A DNA stretch of 64,000 nt, taken from a virus. Positions 37,481 through 45,486 of the stretch are shown piece by piece. The notes beneath the pieces were generated by a model. That model had not been told where the DNA came from and did not search any database. It saw nothing but the letters and a program-made list of their open reading frames with translations. Made by a program: the position numbers and the translations under genes. The first letter of the stretch is position 1, and every line of letters begins with the position of its first letter. The DNA is taken from positions 1 to 64,000 of IMG/VR virus record IMGVR_UViG_3300025121_000038; one strand, 5' to 3'.

Positions 37481-37581
37481 CTTTTTCTCCAAATTTAATT
37501 TACCACAGAACAACTAACGGATAATAACAATATTCCTTTTATGAAGTACTTCATCGAACCTAAAATTCATGGAGACTTCAT

Positions 37582-38499
37582 TTGCCAAATAACATTTCTA
37601 CACGCACTAGGATTTGTCCAAATTGTCAAAACTCATATCTCTTAAATGTGACTATTGACGGAGAACGAATAGCCCTCCACAAACGTAAATATTGCTTAGA
37701 TTGTTCTCCTTTTATCAAAGGTAGCAACAAAATAAGTAACCGAAAGACCTTAGAAAAACACAACAAGTCTGAATCTTTTTGCAAAGAATGTAACTCAATA
37801 AAACCTATAGATCAATTCTATTTTAGGCACAGTGGACTACCCTTGTCTATCTGTAAAAAATGTCATCACGAAGAATCTAAACAACAAACTAAATCTTATA
37901 AGGAGCAGGCAGTCGCTTATAAAGGCGGATCCTGCGAGCTTTGTAATTATAGCAAATGTTTAGATGCAATGGACTTTCATCACAAAGACCCTACTCAAAA
38001 AGATTTCACTTTTAGTAGAAGATTTCCATGTTTCAAAACAGCTAAACCAGAACTCGATAAATGTATGCTCTTATGTGCCAACTGTCACCGCGAAGAACAT
38101 CAGCGTATGGCAGACATAGATTTTAAAAATTCTGACCACGGGCAGCTTGACCCATTAGGCCATAGATGTCGTAGATGCAACCTACATAAAACTATAAATT
38201 CTTTCCCTATAGATAAAGGAATACCAAAACCTTGGTGTAAGTCATGTACTCGTTTATATGGTAGACAAGGTAGAGCAAAAATCAAACAAGAAATTATCTC
38301 CTATAAAGGAGGGGTTTGTGAAATATGCTCCTATAACAAAAACATTGCTGCATTAGATTTACATCACAAAGACCCAACTCAAAAATCTTTTGGCATTGCC
38401 GAAATGAGAGATAAATATCTCTCTGAAATCAAAGATGAGGTAGATAAGTGCATTTTAACCTGTGTAAACTGCCATAGAGAACAACACGTTAAACCTTAA
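37582..38499 (+). CDS. Double-HNH endonuclease, paralogue of 25304-26155 (305 aa)
   Basis: Several zinc pairs (CPNCQ, CLDC, CKECN, CKKC) and two HNH modules with MDFHHKDPTQKDF...CANCHREEH and LDLHHKDPTQKSF...CVNCHREQH. TTG start with GGAG upstream. Divergent from tuf and not inside a tRNA. Free-standing homing endonuclease. Confidence 0.85.
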   Translation: MPNNISTRTRICPNCQNSYLLNVTIDGERIALHKRKYCLDCSPFIKGSNKISNRKTLEKHNKSESFCKECNSIKPIDQFYFRHSGLPLSICKKCHHEESKQQTKSYKEQAVAYKGGSCELCNYSKCLDAMDFHHKDPTQKDFTFSRRFPCFKTAKPELDKCMLLCANCHREEHQRMADIDFKNSDHGQLDPLGHRCRRCNLHKTINSFPIDKGIPKPWCKSCTRLYGRQGRAKIKQEIISYKGGVCEICSYNKNIAALDLHHKDPTQKSFGIAEMRDKYLSEIKDEVDKCILTCVNCHREQHVKP

Positions 38500-38569
38500 T
38501 CTCCACGTGTCCTACCGTCCCTGTGTTAACATGAGTCTTCATAAGGTCCTTTCTAGGTTTTTTGATTAT

Positions 38570-38630
38570 GCAAACATTTGGATTCGAACCCTTGACCTAT
38601 TTAGTCATCATACCTATCTCATATGTCTGC
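38570..38630 (-). ncRNA. Short tRNA-like RNA without D-arm (61 nt)
   Basis: Acceptor-like GCAGACA/TGTTTGC, one hairpin TGAC-TAAATAG-GTCA and a poor T-arm with TTCGAAT. It begins at the base after the CCA of the next tRNA. Looks like a minimal tRNA but lacks U33 and a stable T-stem. Confidence 0.4.
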
Positions 38631-38709
38631 TGGTGCCGGAAGTGGGGTTCGAACCCACACTGTCCACCTTCTGAAGATGGCGACTCCTTGCCAATTGGTC
38701 TATTCCGGC
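38631..38709 (-). tRNA. tRNA with Leu anticodon CAG and short variable loop
   Basis: Acceptor GCCGGAA/TTCCGGC, A73, CCA. Anticodon arm CCATC-TTCAGAA-GGTGG, variable loop ACAGT, T-arm GTGGG-TTCGAAC-CCCAC. Confidence 0.87.
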
Positions 38710-38715
38710 ATATAT

Positions 38716-38931
38716 TTATTCTACTGTCGTAACATAAGTACGAACAATACGTTCATATCTCTCAAGCCTTACTAACTTTATTCTGATATTATTTTTCTCC
38801 CCAAATTCGACAGCTCGTTGTTTCAACAATTGTAACACTCTTTGATTTCTTAGAGTAAAGTCTCCTTCATCTTCTGTATCTGAGCTAAAAAGATTGCTAC
38901 ATCTTTGCAACCTTCTCCAGTTATAGTACAA
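38716..38931 (-). CDS. Hypothetical protein (up to 71 aa), start uncertain
   Basis: The frame opens at a TTG that would overlap the upstream gene by 82 nt. A later start, or a -1 frameshift from the upstream gene near CTTTTTAG, are alternatives. The C-terminal half is basic (IRIKLVRLERYERIVR). Unrecognised. Confidence 0.4.
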   Translation of the reverse strand: MYYNWRRLQRCSNLFSSDTEDEGDFTLRNQRVLQLLKQRAVEFGEKNNIRIKLVRLERYERIVRTYVTTVE

Positions 38932-39176
38932 ACAACAGACCCGTATTCACTATACACATAATCGAGTTCAAATATGGGATCATACTCTTTAGATTCTGGA
39001 AAATGCTTATGCCAGAATTTCTTGGCATCCTTTGCATATTTCTCACATTTCCCATGGTAGTGTTCGCCAACATAACCAGTAAGATATGAGGTCATATCTC
39101 GTTCGAAATTACCAGCATAACTGTCCGTCTCTATGATCAATGCCTGTGATATTTGTTTTGCAAAATTTGATACCAT
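38850..39176 (-). CDS. Hypothetical protein (108 aa)
   Basis: Soluble mixed alpha/beta protein. ATG touches the stop of the upstream UGA-containing gene (TAAATG). No recognised domain. Confidence 0.6.
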   Translation of the reverse strand: MVSNFAKQISQALIIETDSYAGNFERDMTSYLTGYVGEHYHGKCEKYAKDAKKFWHKHFPESKEYDPIFELDYVYSEYGSVVCTITGEGCKDVAIFLAQIQKMKETLL

Positions 39177-39539
39177 TTAATCCTCCATCAGATCATACCA
39201 GGAAACAATAGGCTGAGCAAAAGCTTTCAAGTTAGACATGTACGTATCTAACTGACCTTTCAATCTAATTCTTTCTTCATCTTCCAATCCAAACTGGATT
39301 GCGTCTTCTAATGAGTCATGTTCACTAGAAGATCCATTCTCTTGTCAGCCCCATCCAGTATAATCACAACCAGCTCTGACTACACCATATTTGCCATTCT
39401 GAAGACAAAATAGACCTATCCAATTAGGTCCATCATTATCTCCATCTTCTTGAGCTATAGACTCAATGACGTCTTCTCTTGAAAAAGAAGCATATTTGAA
39501 AACTTCTGCCCAATCGGAATCGTCAATATCTAATATCAT
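39177..39539 (-). CDS. Hypothetical protein with one in-frame UGA (120 residues including UGA)
   Basis: ATG at 39537-39539 with GGAGG upstream. The frame reads ...GVVRAGCDYTGWG, meets TGA at 39345-39347, then continues in the same frame QENGSSSEHDSLEDAIQFG and on to TAA at 39177-39179. I recall a phage family with CDYTGWDCQ at this place, so UGA replaces a probable Cys. Both sides are intact and the next gene starts right at the TAA. Confidence 0.6.
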
Positions 39540-39548
39540 AAATCCTCC

Positions 39549-39625
39549 TGGTGCCTCTCCTCAGATTTGAACTGAGACTGTGTAGATTTTGAGTCTACTG
39601 ACTCTAACCGTTGGTCTAGAGAGGC
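39549..39625 (-). tRNA. tRNA with Leu anticodon CAA and short variable loop
   Basis: Acceptor GCCTCTC/GAGAGGC, A73, CCA. Anticodon arm GTAGA-CTCAAAA-TCTAC, variable loop ACAGT, T-arm CTCAG-TTCAAAT-CTGAG. Confidence 0.88.
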
Positions 39626-39821
39626 TTTTAAGGGAATAGGTTATCACCCTTTATGCACGAATCAACCTAGACGTGCTTTCAGAAATTGATTGATCGGAAC
39701 CAATTTCCACAATGTCCCTCGTTCTATCCGATCCTGAGTATTAAACTACATCCGCAACTATGGGCATAATGCCGTGTCTCAAACCGGATGCCAGGATTTC
39801 ATACCTGGATTAAGGGCCTAA

Positions 39822-39904
39822 TGCGAGAGGTGGGATTCGAACCCACACGATCTTTCGATCGCCAGCCCCTCAAGCTGGTGCGGCTACCATTACGCCACTC
39901 TCGC
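39822..39904 (-). tRNA. tRNA-Leu(GAG), type II
   Basis: Acceptor GCGAGAG/CTCTCGC, A73, no CCA. Anticodon arm CCAGC-TTGAGGG-GCTGG, long variable arm CGATC-GAAA-GATCG, T-arm GTGGG-TTCGAAT-CCCAC. Confidence 0.92.
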
Positions 39905-39908
39905 ATAT

Positions 39909-40232
39909 TTATCGTCTGCTGCTTCGAAATCTGGGTCTAGGATCATGAACGTGTGAACCTTTTTTATCCAAAACAGTCACAATAGCTTTTTCTATACATA
40001 CGAAAACACAATCATCACTAACATAGAAACTATATTTTCTATCATAACCATACCGTTCACCAAGATAAATCATGAAAGGAGTGTTATTCAAATATGTTCT
40101 GTCTTCTTTAGACCTTTTATATAATTCAACAGCCACTGCTTTATATACGTCGCCATCAAATTCATCAACCTTTTTTGGAAACCGTTCTTTAAATCGATTT
40201 AAGGCATGATATCTAAAACTAAAAGACTTCAT
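39909..40232 (-). CDS. Hypothetical protein (107 aa)
   Basis: Begins FRYHALNRFKERF, a His-Ala-x-x-Arg-Phe opening seen in some small phage and toxin-like folds. Very basic C-terminus. No function assigned. Confidence 0.55.
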   Translation of the reverse strand: MKSFSFRYHALNRFKERFPKKVDEFDGDVYKAVAVELYKRSKEDRTYLNNTPFMIYLGERYGYDRKYSFYVSDDCVFVCIEKAIVTVLDKKGSHVHDPRPRFRSSRR

Positions 40233-40238
40233 TTCAGT

Positions 40239-40415
40239 CTACCAAGTTTTTAGTGTTCCTTCTACTTTTAATCTTTCATGATCAGACATCTTGTACCACA
40301 AAACATCCAGTTCATCTAGCAAATCATCTTCCTCTTTTGAATCGATTCCGTTATTCTTTCTACGTATCTCTAAAACTTGTTTTGCTAATGCTAAACATGC
40401 CTCAACTAACATCAT
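40239..40415 (-). CDS. Hypothetical small helical protein (58 aa)
   Basis: ATG overlaps the stop of the phosphoesterase gene (ATGA) and the frame runs to TAG at 40239-40241. Two helices, the second LLDELDVLWYKMSDHERLKVE, resemble a common small phage protein. Function unknown. Confidence 0.6.
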   Translation of the reverse strand: MMLVEACLALAKQVLEIRRKNNGIDSKEEDDLLDELDVLWYKMSDHERLKVEGTLKTW

Positions 40416-41167
40416 ATCTCCACAACGAAGTCAGATATAAAACCTGACTTCTCTTTAGGGTAACCTCGGGGGTTAGACACAATCCTAGTCTGTCCTAACA
40501 TGTAATCATTATGATCATGTATATGACCGTGTATCCATAACTCAGGTTTAAAGGTTTCGATATATGTCTCCATGTTAGAGGCATATGTTGGAGACAACTC
40601 ATCGGATTTCCACCCAGGCTCTAAAGACTTGGCACTTGGAGCATGATGTGTAATAACAACCTTCTTACCTGTATACGAACTATCTATCTGTTTTTCCAAC
40701 CAAGATTTAGAAAATGCATTTATAGCTGCTGTATCTCTTGTCCTAAGTTTCCTAAAGTCTGAACTAACACGTATTTTTCTGTAGTCATTCATTCGATCTT
40801 GAGCGGCAGTATAACTAGAGACCGAAGTACCAAAAAGATCAAAATCTGTCCAAAGGGTACACCCATAAAATCTGGTATTATCAATATCTATGAACTCATT
40901 CTCTAAAAAGATTACGTTCGAGGTTTTGGACGCAGCCTCTCTCAATTTCTCAGCAAACCTAGGATAAGAGTTACTATAATACTCATGATTACCCGCTATG
41001 TATAGGACCATCTGATTTGGGAAAGACTCAGATGCCCAGAGAATGCCTCGTATACCCTCAATAGTATCACCCGCCAATATGACCACATCTGCGTCTGTAT
41101 TGACAGGTTTATACCAGTGATTGGTAATCCCTATATGTAAGTCTGACATTATCTGTATCTTCACCAT
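40412..41167 (-). CDS. Calcineurin-like metallophosphoesterase (251 aa)
   Basis: Motifs in order: SDLHIG, LAGDTIEG, AGNHEYY, ITHHAP and HGHIHDHNDY, the five metal-binding blocks of the family. Two-metal hydrolysis of phosphoesters; substrate cannot be read. Downstream of a strong terminator, so it starts a new transcript. Confidence 0.9.
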   Translation of the reverse strand: MVKIQIMSDLHIGITNHWYKPVNTDADVVILAGDTIEGIRGILWASESFPNQMVLYIAGNHEYYSNSYPRFAEKLREAASKTSNVIFLENEFIDIDNTRFYGCTLWTDFDLFGTSVSSYTAAQDRMNDYRKIRVSSDFRKLRTRDTAAINAFSKSWLEKQIDSSYTGKKVVITHHAPSAKSLEPGWKSDELSPTYASNMETYIETFKPELWIHGHIHDHNDYMLGQTRIVSNPRGYPKEKSGFISDFVVEI

Positions 41168-41179
41168 TGCCCCATAAAA

Positions 41180-41211
41180 TAAAAAGCCCGTCTTCTGTAT
41201 TAGAAGTACGG
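41180..41211 (-). terminator. Intrinsic terminator upstream of the phosphoesterase gene
   Basis: On the minus strand AGCCCGT...ACGGGCT with inner CTTCT/AGAAG is followed by TTTTTATTTT. Ends the transcript coming from the 41-45 kb genes. Confidence 0.88.
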
Positions 41212-41243
41212 GCTCTTAAAGGTCTCAATCTTAACAAGATCCT

Positions 41244-41351
41244 CTAAGGCCCTCCATCCAACAGATCTTCCAGAGATAGGAAGATCTGTTCTAAACTATC
41301 TAACGATAGCGAATATGGAATGGTAAGAGATATAGGTACGGAATTAATCAT
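41244..41351 (-). CDS. Possible small protein (35 aa)
   Basis: ATG to TAG frame, leucine- and acid-rich at the end (LEQIFLSLEDLLDGGP). It includes a perfect 12-bp hairpin AACAGATCTTCC/GGAAGATCTGTT (41260-41290), so the region may instead be untranslated RNA. No strong ribosome site. Confidence 0.3.
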   Translation of the reverse strand: MINSVPISLTIPYSLSLDSLEQIFLSLEDLLDGGP

Positions 41352-41402
41352 GTAGGCTTAAACTGTTCTTCTGTCGAGAAAGTTGTATCAAGGTCAAAAG
41401 AT

Positions 41403-41600
41403 TTATTCAGAAGGATCTAACAAAAGTTTCTCTAATTCATTAGCTGCTTCAACAGACAAGAATATGGTTGGGACTTGTGTCATACCTGAAACAGCTTTTA
41501 AATACACGGTCCTATATGAAACACCTATACCATGTATAGTAGGGCCGATAGCTAATACATGTTCTGGGTCTATTAGAAAATCACTTACTTGTACAAACAT
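41403..41600 (-). CDS. Hypothetical protein (65 aa)
   Basis: Small beta-rich protein with a helical end (LSVEAANELEKLLL). Overlaps the KH-like gene by 20 nt. Unrecognised. Confidence 0.55.
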   Translation of the reverse strand: MFVQVSDFLIDPEHVLAIGPTIHGIGVSYRTVYLKAVSGMTQVPTIFLSVEAANELEKLLLDPSE

Positions 41601-41832
41601 TATTATCCTCTATATGTAGTTCTATGCGTTTATCTAATTTTCCGCCTACGGCTTTCAAAATAGTGTTTATAGTTTCATATGCTCCAGAAGATGTTAGTTT
41701 TTGGTTATCTTTGGCATTTACAGAGAGACGTAAAGTCAAAAAAGACCCCTCATCAACTAAAGAGGAATGAACTTCTGCCGGGCTGTCTACTATAGACTTG
41801 ACTAGTTGTTCAAGAAGCTTATCTGGGTTCAT
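41581..41832 (-). CDS. KhpA-like KH-domain protein (83 aa)
   Basis: The order LLEQLVKSIVDSPAEV, then LTLRLSVNAKDNQKL, then ETINTILKAVGGKLDKRIEL matches small bacterial KH RNA-binding proteins (KhpA/YlqC). The GxxG loop that contacts RNA is replaced by LTSSG, so RNA binding may be altered. Start at the ATG 41830-41832 inside the end of the previous gene. Could act as an RNA chaperone. Confidence 0.5.
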   Translation of the reverse strand: MNPDKLLEQLVKSIVDSPAEVHSSLVDEGSFLTLRLSVNAKDNQKLTSSGAYETINTILKAVGGKLDKRIELHIEDNNVCTSK

Positions 41833-42409
41833 GTTTAATATGATTGTCAAGAGCGTTTAATATTATTTTCCAGATGTAAGTACCAATAGGAGCGGGAGGT
41901 TTTAAAATGTTATTACCTACTGCCAATTCTTGACTAGTAGGCAACCCTCCAAACCAATTAGCAACATTAATAGCTGGTTCCCAAGTATCCCACCCAGCTA
42001 TCCACATTTCTACACATAAAGCACGTATGTCAACATGCTTTATCTTTTCTTGCATAGCATGTGTAGGCGGCCATGTAAAACCCAGTGCGGTATGGACTCT
42101 GGCTTCCCACTTTTCTTCAATGGCACAGTAGTCTGGAAGTACTTCTTTCAAACCTTTCGGTAAATCGTTTATATAACTCTCGTGTAGATCATGGGCAGCA
42201 CAATAAGCTATCTCTTCTACAGAGTACCCGTATAGCTGAGATAGGCCCGTGCATATAGCACTATGTTGCATAATGCTTACGAGGTTTTGACCGGAGTACC
42301 TTATATTACGTTGACCGGCGTATATGTCTTCTAAAAGAATTTGAGTTTTCTCTGGGTATAGATACCAAATAGGTTGGCCAGAGGCAGTTCGTATGTTTGT
42401 TTTTTGCAT
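41819..42409 (-). CDS. HD-domain hydrolase, YfbR-like (196 aa)
   Basis: His of SIMQHSA, then AAHDLHESYINDLPKGL (HD motif) and the aspartate of KHVDIRAL fit the HD phosphohydrolase plan of 5'-deoxynucleotidases. Likely dephosphorylates nucleotides. Fits the deoxynucleoside kinase nearby. Confidence 0.78.
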   Translation of the reverse strand: MQKTNIRTASGQPIWYLYPEKTQILLEDIYAGQRNIRYSGQNLVSIMQHSAICTGLSQLYGYSVEEIAYCAAHDLHESYINDLPKGLKEVLPDYCAIEEKWEARVHTALGFTWPPTHAMQEKIKHVDIRALCVEMWIAGWDTWEPAINVANWFGGLPTSQELAVGNNILKPPAPIGTYIWKIILNALDNHIKHEPR

Positions 42410-42482
42410 GTGTTTCCTTTTAATTTTAATATCTTATCAAGGAAACATGCAAAAAAGAAAGGCTTATATAAATGTAGGAATA

Positions 42483-42806
42483 TTAGACAGAGAAGCTCTC
42501 TCCACACCCACAAGATTTGGTAGCATTAGGGTTCAGAAACTTAAACCCTGTTTCCATTAATGACTCTACATAATCTAATGTAGTACCAGATAAATATATG
42601 TGACTTTTAGGATCTACGAATATTTTAAGTCCTTCAATGTCCCATATTAAATCGTCTTCCTCTGGGTCCTCCGCAAACTCTATTAAATAGCTTAAACCCG
42701 AACAACCACCCCCACGGACACCTATCTTAAGTCCGTAATGCGGTATATTATCTTGTTCTTTGAGATATTTGATTTTAGTCGATGCTTTAGGAGTGATATT
42801 TATCAT
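42483..42806 (-). CDS. iscA: A-type Fe-S carrier protein (IscA/ErpA-like, 107 aa)
   Basis: GVRGGGCSGLSYLIEF and the C-terminal KSCGCGESF provide the three cysteines of A-type carriers, which pass Fe-S clusters to target proteins. Full family length. Overlaps the iscU stop by 4 nt, so they are made together. Confidence 0.93.
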   Translation of the reverse strand: MINITPKASTKIKYLKEQDNIPHYGLKIGVRGGGCSGLSYLIEFAEDPEEDDLIWDIEGLKIFVDPKSHIYLSGTTLDYVESLMETGFKFLNPNATKSCGCGESFSV

Positions 42807-43186
42807 TTGATTTGTTTCTTCTTGTAGTCAGTTATAGCTGCTAATATGGCATCTTGAGACAACACACTGCAATGAATTTTTACAGGAGGAAGAGACAACT
42901 CTTGAGCTATTTCTTGATTGGATATTTTTGAAGCTTGGTCTAAACTCTTACCATTAATTAATTCAGTCACATAACTAGAACTGGATATCATTGCCCCACA
43001 CCCAAAAGCTTTAAACCTTGCCTCTTCTATTATACCTTTCTCATTCACTCGTATTTGTAATTTAAGTAAGTCCCCACAACTCGGAGCGCCTACTAAGCCT
43101 GTACCTACATTTGGGTCAGACTTATCTAAGGATCCTACATTTCTGGGGTTTTCGTAATGGTCTAAAACTTTTTCGCTGTATGCCAT
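42803..43186 (-). CDS. iscU: Fe-S scaffold protein IscU (127 aa)
   Basis: The scaffold on which Fe-S clusters are assembled. Cysteines at APSCGD, FGCGA and KIHCSVL and the LPPVK motif that binds the HscA chaperone are all present. ATG at 43184-43186 (MAYSEKVLDHY) is preferred over a longer frame. No cysteine desulfurase lies nearby, so sulfur must come from the host. Confidence 0.93.
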   Translation of the reverse strand: MAYSEKVLDHYENPRNVGSLDKSDPNVGTGLVGAPSCGDLLKLQIRVNEKGIIEEARFKAFGCGAMISSSSYVTELINGKSLDQASKISNQEIAQELSLPPVKIHCSVLSQDAILAAITDYKKKQIK

Positions 43187-43236
43187 GGAGGGTCTCCGTA
43201 TATATCGCTTAAACAAAGGTATATACGGAGTATGAT

Positions 43237-43386
43237 TTAAAATAAGGCAGGAAAGTTGCTAAGGATCTCCAGAATCTTTTGAACCACATCCCAAGCCACA
43301 TTTGTCAGCATATTGCACCCAGCTATTGTGTTGAAGGTTGACCAATAACGGGTAAATGTAAGGGCTTTATGGCACAAGTAAAGCAA
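43237..43386 (-). CDS. Possible small protein (49 aa)
   Basis: TTG start soon after the upstream stop; Trp- and Cys-containing, with an amphipathic end (VAWDVVQKILEILSNF). No motif. Uncertain. Confidence 0.35.
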   Translation of the reverse strand: MLYLCHKALTFTRYWSTFNTIAGCNMLTNVAWDVVQKILEILSNFPALF

Positions 43387-43399
43387 ACTCGTCTAATGA

Positions 43400-43741
43400 C
43401 TATTCATCGTCTAACCGTATTTCTGAAACTTTTTTCCAAGATAAGTTTTTATATACCAAGTCTCTTTCTGGAACATTTAAAACACCATTCTCATCTTCTA
43501 TATTTATTAACTCTGAAATGTCTTCCATAGACAATAAAGTGGTAGATAGAATAGATACTCTTTCTTCAGAAGAAAGAGTATCGAAAACTTGGTCTGTGTA
43601 GTCATAATCATAAGCATCAGATAAGTCTATGTTCCAAGGTACTTCTTTATTCCCGTCATGGGTAGGTATTTCTTGTGTTAAGACATACTCTGTTTTAGAC
43701 AGAATTTTTATCTTTTTGATAGTTCTAAGATCAGGCATCAT
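43400..43741 (-). CDS. Hypothetical protein (113 aa)
   Basis: Acidic; Tyr/Asp-rich middle (DAYDYDYTDQVFD). Overlaps the kinase gene by 4 nt and is co-translated. Unrecognised. Confidence 0.6.
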   Translation of the reverse strand: MMPDLRTIKKIKILSKTEYVLTQEIPTHDGNKEVPWNIDLSDAYDYDYTDQVFDTLSSEERVSILSTTLLSMEDISELINIEDENGVLNVPERDLVYKNLSWKKVSEIRLDDE

Positions 43742-44376
43742 ATCCTCACAATACTACGCATGAACTTACTGTTGTTGCGTACCGTGTCATCAATTCTATC
43801 CGCAACTTCTTCTACAGATAAATAATTATTCCAATCCAAAGTCAATACAGGCACGAAGTTTCCAATTTCTGAGATAAAAGTTTCATACCCTTCATAAAGA
43901 TCCTCTAAATAAGAGAGTGGTATACCTGCCTCACAATCCCTTGAACGTTTGTTTATTCTTTCCAAGGCTAGCTCTGGGTACACCTTCAAATATACTATAA
44001 CATCAGGGTATTGAAGAAATCTCTTCATGACGTTGAAATGACTTATGTAGGTGTTATAGTCTCTCTCATCCATCAAACAGTCTCTATAATGCATTCTGGC
44101 AAAGATAGTATCTTCATATATAGTACGGTCTTGTACCACACCAGAACCTATTTGATGACATGGATCCCATATTACTTCTTGATGTTGCTGGTATCTTTTA
44201 GCTAAGAGGAACATTTGCATAGGGAAGGTCCATCTAGACATATCCTTGTAAAAGTCTTCTAAGTATGGGTTTGTTTGAACAGGCTCGTAATAAGCTTTAT
44301 AATTTAGATGTTCCGCTAAAGATTTTGTAAGGGTAGACTTACCGACTCCAATCAATCCAGAAATGCCTATAAACAT
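43738..44376 (-). CDS. Deoxynucleoside kinase (212 aa)
   Basis: P-loop GLIGVGKST, the ERS-like DRTIYEDTIFARM block and a LID with RINKRSRDCE fit the dGK/dAK/TK2-type deoxynucleoside kinase family. Phosphorylates deoxynucleosides from ATP, feeding DNA synthesis. Full length. Confidence 0.92.
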   Translation of the reverse strand: MFIGISGLIGVGKSTLTKSLAEHLNYKAYYEPVQTNPYLEDFYKDMSRWTFPMQMFLLAKRYQQHQEVIWDPCHQIGSGVVQDRTIYEDTIFARMHYRDCLMDERDYNTYISHFNVMKRFLQYPDVIVYLKVYPELALERINKRSRDCEAGIPLSYLEDLYEGYETFISEIGNFVPVLTLDWNNYLSVEEVADRIDDTVRNNSKFMRSIVRI

Positions 44377-44427
44377 TAAATCCTCTTATATGGTGGGGTT
44401 CTAACAGCATTTTCTGGTCAGGTAGAA

Positions 44428-44979
44428 TTAGCTCTGATCTTCGAAAGTATCTTCAAAAGATTCAGCACTCACTGAAGTCTCGGTCGGAGTTACAGACTTA
44501 CGTAAAATACCTTTCAGATCCTCCTCATAAACTGCCTTCATGATCTGGTAAGCATCCCGTAATTCGTCAAGGACGAGTCCGTTTCTCTTTATAACGTCTG
44601 GGTAAAACGCAATAGGGTAAGGGATTGACCAATAATGCATGTCTCCGCCCTTGTCGTCTTCTTCTCCTGTAATACCAGACAACAAAGTATCTACCCAGTA
44701 TCGTCTTTGAGCTACAGAATATTCCTGCCATATATCATATCCAAACTCTAATACTAAGTCTTTCTTAGTTAGAAGTTCATACTTTCCAGCTCCCATCTTA
44801 GTAAAATTGCCGGGTATTACTTGAGTAGTTTCTCCATCTAGGGTCAGATTTTTTCTAGATGCTTTATCTTTGAAAAGATACGCAATCTTAGCGCTCGCCA
44901 AATATGGATGAGCGTTGGCAATTAGATCTTCAGCTAGTTCTTTTAATTCGTCACTTTCCCAATAATCAGCCATTGTCAT
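44428..44979 (-). CDS. Hypothetical protein, possibly a degenerate phage metallopeptidase-like domain (183 aa)
   Basis: The order AKIAYLFKDK, a lysine/glycine-rich part, LVLEFGYDIWQEYSVAQRRY recalls the small phage metallopeptidase-like family, but the HExxH-type site expected after it is absent (YWVDTLLSG). If related, it is catalytically dead. Weak call. Confidence 0.4.
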   Translation of the reverse strand: MTMADYWESDELKELAEDLIANAHPYLASAKIAYLFKDKASRKNLTLDGETTQVIPGNFTKMGAGKYELLTKKDLVLEFGYDIWQEYSVAQRRYWVDTLLSGITGEEDDKGGDMHYWSIPYPIAFYPDVIKRNGLVLDELRDAYQIMKAVYEEDLKGILRKSVTPTETSVSAESFEDTFEDQS

Positions 44980-45416
44980 TTTCTCCTGACACGTAATGCT
45001 CGTTGTTTGTTTTCGATAACTGCTAGTAAGTATGATACTTCATCGCCTATTGTAAAATCATCATACATTACATCCGCAAAGTGGAAAAACACGTCTCCTT
45101 TTGTAGAACCTACAAATCCATATCCTAGATTGTCAAACTTTTTGGTTATTAATCCGATTTGGGTTGGAAGTGTTAAAGGATTTAGTCTTCTAACCCTTAG
45201 AGCTGAAGGTCCACGCCTAAAGTCATGTAGATCATATTCTACAAGCTCTCCAGGAATCAAAATGTCAGAAGGGTCTCCTTCATTCTCTAATATATTAGAG
45301 ACATGAACGAATACATCTGCATCTAAGGTCTGAATATATCCAGAAGTATCTTGAGAAGATTTATGGATAAATCCACTTCCGTTTTTTGTTTTGAATGATT
45401 TGACTTTTCCGAACAC
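44976..45416 (-). CDS. Tandem cold-shock-domain protein (146 aa)
   Basis: Two cold-shock domains: GKVKSFKTKNGSGFIHK with DVFVHVSNI, and GLITKKFDNLGYGFVG with DVFFHFADV, each with the aromatic RNP1/RNP2-like strands that bind single-stranded RNA or DNA. The end RALRVRRK is basic. Likely an RNA chaperone; fused doubles are unusual in bacteria. Confidence 0.85.
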   Translation of the reverse strand: MFGKVKSFKTKNGSGFIHKSSQDTSGYIQTLDADVFVHVSNILENEGDPSDILIPGELVEYDLHDFRRGPSALRVRRLNPLTLPTQIGLITKKFDNLGYGFVGSTKGDVFFHFADVMYDDFTIGDEVSYLLAVIENKQRALRVRRK

Positions 45417-45486
45417 TGATACCTCGTTCTAGAAAAAAGCGTCTACGGTAGGTTACAACAATAAAGATTAGATTGGATATGGAATT

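Noticed and set aside
38716-39176. Programmed -1 frameshift fusing two genes
   Set aside because: The CTTTTTAG site is not a standard slippery heptamer and no downstream structure is clear. An unclear start codon is simpler.
18592-39539. Genome-wide UGA-to-Trp code (code 4)
   Set aside because: Dozens of genes end in UGA with ATGA overlaps to properly started neighbours, and no tRNA with anticodon TCA was found. Only site-specific reading fits.
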